Assembly: GCA_003518885.1 (NCBI GenBank)
Contig: DOXU01000223.1
Span: 1-6,904 of the forward strand
Source: Oscillospiraceae bacterium
GTDB lineage: Bacteria; Bacillota; Clostridia; Oscillospirales; Ethanoligenentaceae
Reading direction: 5' to 3'
DNA length: 6,904 bases
Part shown: one piece after another, positions 1 to 5,421 of the stretch
Layout of the letters: the number at the start of each line of letters is the position of its first letter
Numbering within the stretch: the stretch's first letter is position 1
Made by a program: the position numbers and the translations under genes
Notes under the pieces: generated by a model
What the model saw: only the letters and a program-made list of their open reading frames with translations
Told to the model about the DNA's origin: nothing
Database searches by the model: none

Positions 1-24
1 GTATAATATACTTATAATAAGTGT
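1..24 (+). promoter_or_regulatory. Probable repressor promoter -10 with overlapping operator-like dyad
   Basis: Two perfect TATAAT hexamers occur at 2-7 and 13-18, upstream of the repressor gene. The second lies inside a perfect dyad, ACTTAT-A-ATAAGT (10-22). Any -35 box for either hexamer would be at or beyond the window edge, so the promoter cannot be completed. An inverted repeat covering the -10 just upstream of an XRE repressor suggests autoregulation, which is inference. The region is very AT-rich, so chance hexamers are possible. Confidence 0.4.
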
Positions 25-67
25 TAAAAGCGTATTGTTCATAAAGGCTAAAGGAGAACCACATATC

Positions 68-406
68 ATGGGAACAGATGCTGAAAGCAAAAATGTATTT
101 TCAAATAATTTGAAGTATTATATAGGACAATCCAAAAAAACGCGTGAGCAGATTTGTAAGGATTTAAGTATTCCGTATTCCACCTTCACCGATTGGGTGA
201 ATGGAAATAAATACCCACGTATTGATAAAATTGAGGCTTTAGCAAACTATTTTAAAATCAATAAATCGGATTTAATTGAAGAGCATGAATTGGACGATGA
301 CATCGTTATTTTAAACAGAGGTGTAAGAAACATGACACCTGAACAACGGAAAAAGCTCCTCGAAGTAGCAAAAACATTTTTTGCGGAGGAGTTCAAAGAT
401 GATTGA
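68..406 (+). CDS. XRE-family helix-turn-helix repressor (ImmR/cI-like)
   Basis: This 112-residue protein is probably the element's repressor, binding operators to keep the integrated state. The N-terminal two thirds form an HTH_XRE domain: an N-terminal helix (SNNLKYYIGQS), then a helix-turn-helix around TREQICKDLSIPYSTFTDWVNGNKYP and the closing helix IDKIEALANYFKINKSDLIEE, which is typical of the family. The tail is acidic and helical and may mediate dimerisation or peptidase recognition. I chose ATG at 68, preceded by AAGGAG at 51-56, although the 11-nt spacing is slightly long. The frame is open back to a TTG at 35, which would add eleven residues that do not look like the domain and would place the ribosome site inside the gene. 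The stop overlaps the next gene by 8 nt (399-406), so the two are translationally coupled. The natural ligand or inducing signal cannot be read from the sequence. Confidence 0.88.
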   Translation: MGTDAESKNVFSNNLKYYIGQSKKTREQICKDLSIPYSTFTDWVNGNKYPRIDKIEALANYFKINKSDLIEEHELDDDIVILNRGVRNMTPEQRKKLLEVAKTFFAEEFKDD

Positions 407-1004
407 TTTTCCCAATTATCGTCGCGCCACTAACGTGGCATATTATATACATGCGCATATGAATATACCAATTACTATTCCTATAGATGTCCGCGCAATT
501 ATTGGAGCAGCCCCCAATATACGACTCCTCTCGTATGATGAATTTTGTCGGAAAATGGGACTAACGTGGTTTGAACTTATGAGGCTCAATGTGAGTGAAC
601 AGGGCTTTTCTTTGGCAGATTTTACACAACGAAAATATTTTATTTTGTTTAATGACAAGTATAATGAAAGAACAATACGTTTCACGCTTGCCCATGAGCT
701 TGGGCACTTATCACTTGGGCATCATAATCCGACTATAGCTGCTGATAAAGAGGCAAATTGTTTTGCAAGAAATCTTTTATCGCCTGCCCCAATTTCTAAT
801 GCTTTGAAATTGAAAAGAGCATCGGATTTTGAAAAATCATATTTTATCAATCCAGCGGCGGCCGCAGTAGCAAGTAATATGCTGTATGAAGATTTATCTA
901 ATACCACGAAAGAGAATTATGACCAAATTCAAAGATCGTTCTTATTAAATAACTCCACGCCATCCTATGTTGAAATTGGATGTAAATGGAAAAGACGGCA
1001 TTAA
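399..1004 (+). CDS. ImmA/IrrE-family metallo-endopeptidase
   Basis: This 201-residue protein is a probable zinc peptidase of the ImmA/IrrE (COG2856) family. The signature HELGH is at residues 99-103, with H99 and H103 as zinc ligands and E100 as the catalytic base. The downstream KEANCFARNLL segment supplies the expected third ligand, E118. In ICEBs1 and related elements such a peptidase cleaves the neighbouring ImmR repressor to switch on excision, and the same role is inferred here because the gene overlaps the XRE repressor gene by 8 nt. The start is ATG at 399, with GGAGGAG at 385-391 and 7-nt spacing; an in-frame TTG at 381 would swallow that ribosome site. The last 70 or so residues carry no motif I recognise. 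There is no signal peptide or membrane segment, so it should act in the cytoplasm. Confidence 0.9.
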   Translation: MIDFPNYRRATNVAYYIHAHMNIPITIPIDVRAIIGAAPNIRLLSYDEFCRKMGLTWFELMRLNVSEQGFSLADFTQRKYFILFNDKYNERTIRFTLAHELGHLSLGHHNPTIAADKEANCFARNLLSPAPISNALKLKRASDFEKSYFINPAAAAVASNMLYEDLSNTTKENYDQIQRSFLLNNSTPSYVEIGCKWKRRH

Positions 1005-1014
1005 GGAGTGTATT

Positions 1015-1224
1015 ATGAAGATAGGAATGCGGAAACCGTCATTAAAACGCTCAATCAAAGCGACAACAACGGGCAGAATGAAACGCAACGCTAAAAAAGC
1101 TATTAATCCGCTATACGGGAAAAAAGGCATGGGGCTAATCAACGACCCTAAAAGAGCAATCAAAAATAAGATCTATCACAAGACTACTTTCGGGCTGGGA
1201 GATATTTTCAAGCTCTTTAAGTGA
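1015..1224 (+). CDS. Small, highly basic element protein of unknown function
   Basis: This 69-residue protein has 15 Lys and 5 Arg against only two acidic residues (D44, D63), so it is probably a nucleic-acid binder or binds another acidic partner. The core NPLYGKKGMGLINDPKRAI resembles small conserved proteins I recall beside recombinases and repressors in Firmicute prophages, but I know no function for them. The start is ATG at 1015, with AAGGAG at 1003-1008 (overlapping the end of the peptidase stop codon) and 6-nt spacing. An in-frame start at 967 would overlap the peptidase gene and has no such site. The gene lies 10 nt after the peptidase gene, so it belongs to the same transcript, and a terminator follows within 20 nt. 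Small basic proteins next to large serine integrases can be recombination directionality factors; that role here is speculation. Confidence 0.8.
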   Translation: MKIGMRKPSLKRSIKATTTGRMKRNAKKAINPLYGKKGMGLINDPKRAIKNKIYHKTTFGLGDIFKLFK

Positions 1225-1235
1225 AAATGACAAAC

Positions 1236-1267
1236 AAAAAGCCCCGCCCTATCTGGACGGGGTTTTT
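1236..1267 (+). terminator. Rho-independent terminator after the repressor operon, directly before the recombinase
   Basis: The stem is CCCCG (1242-1246) with CGGGG (1258-1262), extended inward by two more GC pairs after one mismatch, closing on a short TATCT loop. It is flanked by AAAAA on the left and TTTTT (1263-1267) on the right, so it could work in both directions. It ends the transcript of the repressor, peptidase and small basic gene, and it sits only about 20 nt before the recombinase start. Confidence 0.88.
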
Positions 1268-1275
1268 AAATGTAT

Positions 1276-1283
1276 GGGGGTGA
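1276..1283 (+). promoter_or_regulatory. Strong ribosome binding site that decides the recombinase start
   Basis: GGGGGTGA closely matches the GGAGGTGA consensus complementary to the 16S rRNA tail, with 7 nt from the G run to ATG at 1288. An upstream in-frame ATG at 1270 lies before this site, has no site of its own and sits at the foot of the terminator, so it is not the start. Confidence 0.75.
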
Positions 1284-1287
1284 ACCA

Positions 1288-2820
1288 ATGGAAGAGATCA
1301 ATCCTTTCTTTCGTAATGTGGCAATGTATTTGCGCAAAAGTCGTGCGGAAGAGGGCGAAAGTACGGAAGTTGTTTTGGCTCGTCATAAAGCGCGCTTAAC
1401 AAAGTATGCGTTTGACTATAAAGTGAATGTTGTCCATATATATGAAGAGGTTGTCAGCGGTGACAGTCTCTTCGCTCGTCCTCATATGGTTGAATTGCTG
1501 CATGCTGTGGAGGATGGAAAATATACAGGCGTTCTCTGCATGGATATTGACCGTCTAGGGCGCGGGAACATGAAAGAGCAAGGACTTATACTAGAAACGT
1601 TTAAAGACGCACAGACAGCAATTATAACGCCAGATAAGGTTTACAATTTAAATGATGAAATTGACGAAACAGCTACAGAGTTTAAAACCTTTATGGCAAG
1701 GCAAGAACTAAAGATCATCAAAAAGCGTTTAAACCGTGGGCGACAAATGACCATTGAAAAGGGCGGGTACGTTTCCAATCCCCCATTCGGCTACATGCGG
1801 GCTTATCAAGGCAAAGTCCCTACTCTTGCACCTAATCCGCAAGAAGCTGAATATGTGAAAATGATCTTTCAATGGTATTGTGAGGACGGTTTGGGGTGTC
1901 CCACTATCAGTCATAAGTTGAGTGATATGGGTGTCATGCCACATAGAGGGAAGGAGTTCAGTCGGAACAGTATTCGCAAGATTCTAGTGAATCCGGTCTA
2001 TATTGGCAAAGTCGTCTGGGGGCAAAGAAAACATATACGCCCTAAAAAGGCTGGAGAAAAGAATGTCACAATCTCCATGCCACGAGATAAGTGGATGATT
2101 ATAGATGGACTACATTCCCCTATTATCGATAAAAAGATTTTTGAAAAGGCCGGCAAAATTCTGTCGGAACGCTACCACCCGCCCTATATGTATCCAGATA
2201 AAATTGTGAACCCGTTAGCCGGCTTGCTTTACTGTCAGCAGTGTAATTTTACTATGACATTGCGTACATTCGGCCATAGAAAATATCAGAGCAATCACAT
2301 TCTTTGTGCGACAAAAGGATGCGTGAAATCTTCCCGCGCTGATTATGTGGAGAAGTTTTTTATTCATGAACTTGGTGAGAAACTACATAATTTAGAGATG
2401 GAGCAGCAGAACAAGGAAAGCACGGTAGAAACGCAGTCTATGCAAATAGTCTTAGAGAAAATGAAATCTGAGCACTCAAAATTGTTAAAGCAACGCGAAC
2501 GGCTGTATGACTTCCTAGAACAAGGTGTTTATACTGTTGCCGTTTTTACAGAGAGAGAACAACGGATTTCTTCCCGTATAGCGGAGCTTATCAAGGAAAT
2601 CGAAGAAACAGAATCGAGACTTGATAAAAAGAAAAAGCAAGTAGAAGTTTTGATTCCCAGAATTCGGTATGTTTTGCAAGAATATTGGTCTGCGTCCCCC
2701 ATCAAAAAAAATCAGCTTTTAAAAAGTGTTGTTGAGCGTGCGTTTTATTTTAAGGCTAAAGACGCCGCGCCTCATGATTTTACTATTGATATTCATTTGC
2801 GGATTGACCCTCTCGTTTAA
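1288..2820 (+). CDS. Large serine recombinase (element integrase)
   Basis: This 510-residue site-specific recombinase is the likely enzyme for integration and excision of the element. The N-terminal resolvase domain (about residues 9-150) has the catalytic serine in YLRKSR (S18) and the active-site strand-helix DIDRLGRG (86-93) with its conserved arginines. A recombinase domain follows (about 165-290), including PPFGYMR, then a zinc ribbon with C316, C319, C340 and C345. A charged coiled-coil-rich region (about 362-455) follows, as in large serine integrases, where it controls synapsis and direction. The length is normal and there is no frameshift. Such enzymes join attP and attB through a two-base crossover without host factors and need a separate directionality factor to excise. 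The gene follows a terminator by about 20 nt with no clear promoter between them, so expression may need read-through. A resolvase or invertase is less likely because of the length. Confidence 0.94.
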   Translation: MEEINPFFRNVAMYLRKSRAEEGESTEVVLARHKARLTKYAFDYKVNVVHIYEEVVSGDSLFARPHMVELLHAVEDGKYTGVLCMDIDRLGRGNMKEQGLILETFKDAQTAIITPDKVYNLNDEIDETATEFKTFMARQELKIIKKRLNRGRQMTIEKGGYVSNPPFGYMRAYQGKVPTLAPNPQEAEYVKMIFQWYCEDGLGCPTISHKLSDMGVMPHRGKEFSRNSIRKILVNPVYIGKVVWGQRKHIRPKKAGEKNVTISMPRDKWMIIDGLHSPIIDKKIFEKAGKILSERYHPPYMYPDKIVNPLAGLLYCQQCNFTMTLRTFGHRKYQSNHILCATKGCVKSSRADYVEKFFIHELGEKLHNLEMEQQNKESTVETQSMQIVLEKMKSEHSKLLKQRERLYDFLEQGVYTVAVFTEREQRISSRIAELIKEIEETESRLDKKKKQVEVLIPRIRYVLQEYWSASPIKKNQLLKSVVERAFYFKAKDAAPHDFTIDIHLRIDPLV

Positions 2821-2844
2821 TGCTAAATTTTTTTATATGATTAA

Positions 2845-2880
2845 CTCTTATGGCTTGCACATTCTTATGATAAAGATTGT
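2845..2880. other. Candidate right attachment site (attR) of the element
   Basis: The recombinase ends at 2820 and the broken host reading frame is open from 2845, after an in-frame TAA at 2842-2844. Host-like protein sequence (YDKDCFEDLRVYF) starts near 2866. The crossover should therefore lie in this interval. The 7-bp sequence TCTTATG occurs twice here (2846-2852 and 2863-2869), 17 bp apart. The exact core cannot be set without the left junction. Confidence 0.55.
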
Positions 2881-3615
2881 TTTGAAGATTTACGGGTATA
2901 TTTTCCGGATAGTGCACAAGAAGCTGTGAATAATGCGGCAACTGTGAAAGGGCGCAAAGCTGAATTATGTCGAGTGTTTTTGGATGTGGAACCGGTGCAA
3001 TTTAATCGCGGATTTTATTCGGTGGACATTACTTACATCTTTCGTGTAACAGTGGAACTTTACAAAACACCAAATTGCCACTCTGGAGGAAAATCAGAGG
3101 TTGTAACAGGTTTCTCTAGCTTTAATAAAAAAGTAATCCTTTTTGGTAGTGAAGGCAATATTAAAATATTTAGTTCAGATTATGAACAAGGCTCTGATGA
3201 TGAACAGAATTATCCAACCAGTAACACCCCTAAAGCTATTTGTGAAGCCGTAGATCCCATCTTTTTGGCAGCCCGATTGGTGGATCGCGATTGTACTGCA
3301 GACAATGGGGCTGATGTTCCCGAAATTTTTGCGGATAATTTGGAGGGAAGTATGGGATGCGTACTCCCTACACGCGTAGTATTAGTAACATTAGGGTTGT
3401 TTTCCATTGTTAAATTGGAAAGAAATGTGCAAATGTTAATTCCTGCTTATGATTTCTGCATTCCGGACAAAGAGTGCACACCATCGAATCCAGGAGACCC
3501 ATGTGAGCTATTTCAAAGCCTACATTTTCCTGTGGATGAATTTTTCCCGCCACGGTTTTCAGACATGGATTCTGACGGTAAACCGAGCTGCGGTTGCGGA
3601 AGACACGATCGTTAG
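2866..3615 (+). pseudogene. 3' portion of a conserved clostridial gene of unknown function, interrupted by the element
   Basis: About 249 residues are open from the junction to TAG at 3613. The family-like sequence begins DKDCFEDLRVYFPDSAQ, before any start codon: the first possible start is GTG at 2926, which has only a weak AAGAAG upstream and would drop conserved residues. From memory, proteins in many Clostridia carry a YDSC-type motif before DKDCLEDLRVY, then a segment like VEPVPFNRGFYSVD, a late FCIP...PCELF...LDFP segment and a Cys-rich tail. This fragment shows the matching parts, VEPVQFNRGFYSVDITYIF, FCIPDKECTPSNPGDPCELF and a CGCG end. Function is unknown to me; I see no signal peptide, membrane segment or enzyme motif. 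Cysteines are numerous, so metal binding or disulfide-rich structure is possible. The simplest reading is that the element split the gene within the DKDC motif region and the 5' part is at its other end. The downstream terminator is intact. Confidence 0.72.
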
Positions 3616-3643
3616 TCTTTTTCGCTTAAAAATCAATCACGAG

Positions 3644-3680
3644 ACAAAAAGCCTACCAAATTTATGGTGGGCTTTTTGTT
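3644..3680 (+). terminator. Rho-independent terminator of the interrupted gene
   Basis: A nearly perfect 15-bp stem runs from 3644-3658 to 3665-3679: ACAAAAAGCCTACCA pairs with TGGTGGGCTTTTTGT, with one U-G pair, around a 6-nt loop. The descending arm carries a T run (3673-3677), and the A run in the ascending arm makes it potentially bidirectional. It lies 29 nt after the stop of the gene fragment. Confidence 0.9.
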
Positions 3681-3687
3681 TGCTTTC

Positions 3688-3724
3688 TTGACGACGGGAA
3701 CAAGTTGCGCTACACTGTAACAGT
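3688..3724 (+). promoter_or_regulatory. Sigma-A-type promoter with overlapping small dyads
   Basis: TTGACG (3688-3693) and TACACT (3711-3716) are separated by exactly 17 bp, a good housekeeping promoter for the gene starting at 3757. Two overlapping palindromes cover the -10 and probable start of transcription: TACA-C-TGTA (3711-3719) and ACTGT-A-ACAGT (3714-3724). They could be an operator, but their arms are short and the regulator is unknown. Confidence 0.65.
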
Positions 3725-3756
3725 AATGTAAAAAATCGGTTGATGGAGAGGCTAAA

Positions 3757-4092
3757 ATGACGCATTGTCCTGCTTGTGGGAATAAGATGATTTCTCAAGA
3801 GAGTTTTTGCAAAAATTGTGGTTTAGAAGTTGAAAAACAAAATATAATTACGACCCAAAAATCAAGAGAATACAATGTACTTCCCTATTTTATATGGAGT
3901 TTATTGCTGTTTTTATGTTTCAATCCATTCGGAACGCCATTGGCTTTCGTGTCAACATTTTTCTGTGTAGATGCGAAGAAACAAAATGCTCCTCAATCGA
4001 TCAAAACAATTAGACTGCTTCGTGTATTGTCTACCATCATTACGATTGCCACATTTATTTATAATTATATTGCATTAAAATCTATAAGATGA
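3757..4092 (+). CDS. Zinc-ribbon membrane protein with CD225/dispanin-like helix pair
   Basis: This 111-residue protein starts with a zinc-ribbon, CPACG then FCKNCG, with C4, C7, C18 and C21 as ligands. A linker of about 20 residues follows, then two hydrophobic segments (about 43-70 and 86-108). The pattern YFIWSLLLFLCFNPFGTPLAFVSTFFCVDAKKQ, followed by a basic loop and a second helix, resembles the CD225/dispanin fold, which in bacteria is often joined to an N-terminal zinc-ribbon. That assignment rests on pattern memory. The ribbon should face the cytoplasm. The start is ATG at 3757, with GGAGAGG at 3745-3751. Its own promoter lies upstream and the next gene follows after a 36-nt gap, so the two are probably co-transcribed. 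Function is unknown. Confidence 0.82.
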   Translation: MTHCPACGNKMISQESFCKNCGLEVEKQNIITTQKSREYNVLPYFIWSLLLFLCFNPFGTPLAFVSTFFCVDAKKQNAPQSIKTIRLLRVLSTIITIATFIYNYIALKSIR

Positions 4093-4128
4093 AAATTTCA
4101 TTTAGAATAAAAGTAAAGGTTGATTTGG

Positions 4129-4668
4129 TTGACACAAAAACACAAACAGATTTATCATTTGGTTGGTTCTAGCATAATTATTATCGTTTTTATTATAATA
4201 ATTGGATTGAATTTTAAATCATTTTTTCCAGCGCTTAAACAACAATCATTTTCTTCTAAAATTCAGGGTGATACACCCATCAATATTCCTAGAAATCTAA
4301 ATTTTTTAAGTGATGACAAGCAAACTTTTTTGACGTATTGTAAATCTTTTTATGGAGATAAATTACCTATGAAAGTCGATTCATCGACTTTCATTTATGA
4401 GGGGGCTGTTGACGGCTATCGCCTCTATCGCATACAAGCCACACTGATTGAAACGGGATCAGCACGTCAATTAGTTAAACTGGGAAATTACACTTTTGAA
4501 AGTGATCGTCTTTATCGTCCATCTCCATTAGGGTTATATCTTATAAGGAACAATGAAGTATATACATTGGAGAATGCTTACCAATCAAATTTATTATCTA
4601 TGGACGACCTTTATACACTTTATATAAAAAAAGACCCCATAGCAAACACTCGGAAGATATCCGAGTAA
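4129..4668 (+). CDS. Single-pass membrane-anchored protein of unknown function
   Basis: This 179-residue protein has a short basic N-terminus, one very hydrophobic helix rich in isoleucine (about 12-28), and about 150 residues that probably lie outside the cell. The rest has no motif I recognise; it contains beta-like stretches such as STFIYEGAVDGYRLYRIQATLIE and a single cysteine (C71). I chose TTG at 4129, which is 9 nt after AAAGG (4115-4119); the in-frame TTG at 4120 abuts that site and would leave no spacing. The gene follows the zinc-ribbon membrane gene by 36 nt and likely shares its promoter. Its last codons overlap the terminator hairpin of the convergent plsY operon. A 26-bp palindrome lies inside it at 4369-4394. 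Confidence 0.75.
   Translation: MTQKHKQIYHLVGSSIIIIVFIIIIGLNFKSFFPALKQQSFSSKIQGDTPINIPRNLNFLSDDKQTFLTYCKSFYGDKLPMKVDSSTFIYEGAVDGYRLYRIQATLIETGSARQLVKLGNYTFESDRLYRPSPLGLYLIRNNEVYTLENAYQSNLLSMDDLYTLYIKKDPIANTRKISE
4369..4394. repeat. Perfect inverted repeat, 12-bp arms, inside a coding region
   Basis: The arms ATGAAAGTCGAT (4369-4380) and ATCGACTTTCAT (4383-4394) are exact reverse complements with only TC between them. The site encodes residues 81-89 of the membrane-anchored protein without breaking the frame. It has no T run, so it is not a classic terminator. As DNA it could be a protein-binding site or cruciform. As RNA the two-base spacing would force the innermost pairs to open into a small loop. 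Confidence 0.9.
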
Positions 4669-4683
4669 TCCGCATCTAGGGTC
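4626..4683 (-). terminator. Long hairpin terminator of the DUF512-der-plsY operon
   Basis: Read on the - strand, GACCC (4683-4679) pairs with GGGTC (4637-4633). Between them are a GCGGAT/GTTTGC stretch held largely by G-U and A-U pairs and an inner hairpin, ACTCGG/CCGAGT, with an ATATCTT loop. A run of seven T follows (complement of 4626-4632). It begins 22 nt after the plsY stop. It overlaps the last 43 nt of the convergent + strand gene, including its stop codon. There is no T run on the + side, so it appears one-directional. Confidence 0.85.
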
Positions 4684-4705
4684 ACGATAAAATAATCAAA
4701 ACAAT

Positions 4706-5368
4706 TTATTCGATGGTTTTCTTCGCACCAATTTTGGATTCCGTTCCATTAATAAGCCTTTTAATATTAGAACGATGTGCGTAAATTAGATTTGCAGCAA
4801 TGATGATGCTCATTAGAATGTCCAACCAGACAATGGATTTAGATTGCGTATGTACAATGAAATAAGTGGAAAATGGAACAGATAATACGCCTACAATACC
4901 CGAAAGAGAAACATAATGCCAAATCAAGAAAACGATGGCAAAAACAATAAATGCAATGACGAGCATTCGCCAGTCCACCATTAAAACAAGTGCTGCTGTA
5001 GAAGCCACCGCTTTTCCGCCTCGAAAACCAAAGAAAACCGGATAAATATGTCCTATCGTACAAAAAAATCCGGCAATATAACGTACCAATATATAATCTC
5101 CAAATGCGCCACCAAATACAGAAAAAATGAATTGAGCAAATAATACAGCTACAACACATTTTAGAAAATCACCGGCAAAAGTTAAAATTGCCGGCCATTT
5201 TCCTGCCGCACGAAGAACATTGGTTGTTCCCGCATTCCCGCTGCCATATTCTCTTACATCCGCGCCAATAAAAATGCGCGTAAAAATAATGGAAAAACTA
5301 ATACTACCAATTAAATAAGCTGCTACAGCCGATAAAAGAAAAGGAAGTAGAATTTCCGGATCAAACAA
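4706..5368 (-). CDS. plsY: Acyl-phosphate:glycerol-3-phosphate acyltransferase PlsY
   Basis: PlsY is the membrane enzyme that moves an acyl group from acyl-phosphate to glycerol-3-phosphate, giving lysophosphatidic acid, the first step of phospholipid synthesis in most Gram-positive bacteria. The 220 residues carry the family motifs: GSISFS near 21-26, SGNAGTTNVLR (43-53), GDFLK (66-70), GHIYPVFFGFRGGKAVAS (106-123) and HRSNIKRLINGTE (198-210). About five hydrophobic segments span the length, as expected for this family. The start is TTG at 5368, supported by AAGGGGGAA at 5374-5382 with 7-nt spacing; the first residues already resemble the family N-terminus. It follows der by 53 nt in the same direction with no terminator between, so it is probably co-transcribed, and a strong terminator follows its stop. 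No key motif is missing. Confidence 0.96.
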   Translation of the reverse strand: MFDPEILLPFLLSAVAAYLIGSISFSIIFTRIFIGADVREYGSGNAGTTNVLRAAGKWPAILTFAGDFLKCVVAVLFAQFIFSVFGGAFGDYILVRYIAGFFCTIGHIYPVFFGFRGGKAVASTAALVLMVDWRMLVIAFIVFAIVFLIWHYVSLSGIVGVLSVPFSTYFIVHTQSKSIVWLDILMSIIIAANLIYAHRSNIKRLINGTESKIGAKKTIE

Positions 5369-5373
5369 GCAAA

Positions 5374-5382
5374 TTCCCCCTT
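5374..5382 (-). promoter_or_regulatory. Ribosome binding site supporting the TTG start of plsY
   Basis: On the - strand, AAGGGGGAA precedes TTG at 5368 by 7 nt from the end of the G run. There is no nearby in-frame ATG upstream with a better site, so the rare TTG start is preferred. Confidence 0.7.
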
Positions 5383-5421
5383 ATGGACTTGAATCTTTGA
5401 TTTTTTATATCACTTGTAGAT

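Larger units (their letters stand above)
1..2866. mobile_element. Right end of an integrated prophage or integrative element (serine-integrase type)
   Basis: The stretch holds a repressor, an ImmA-type peptidase, a small basic protein and a large serine recombinase, all on the + strand. The recombinase stops only a few dozen bases before a headless gene fragment. An integrase placed at the element boundary next to a broken host gene is the usual arrangement for serine-integrase elements. No structural, replication or conjugation genes are visible, so prophage cannot be told from integrative conjugative element. The left end lies outside the window. The right boundary is an estimate: the host reading frame is open from 2845 and looks family-like from about 2866. 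Confidence 0.75.

Noticed and set aside
443..685. - strand reading frame opposite the peptidase gene
   Set aside because: It overlaps a well-supported peptidase gene fully and has no recognisable domain.
2827..2836. T-rich run just after the integrase stop as a terminator
   Set aside because: I see no stable GC-containing stem before it, so it is only an AT-rich stretch.
2726..2929. + strand reading frame across the integrase end and the junction
   Set aside because: It lies mostly inside the integrase in another frame, has no ribosome site and reads as low-complexity hydrophobic sequence; it is a shadow of the real genes.
2926..3615. Intact gene starting at GTG 2926
   Set aside because: Family-like residues continue upstream of this GTG to about 2866 and the only site before it is a weak AAGAAG, so it is better read as a gene fragment.
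4839..5159. Second - strand reading frame inside plsY
   Set aside because: It lies wholly within plsY in another frame; its Cys- and Phe-rich composition is typical of an out-of-frame membrane gene.
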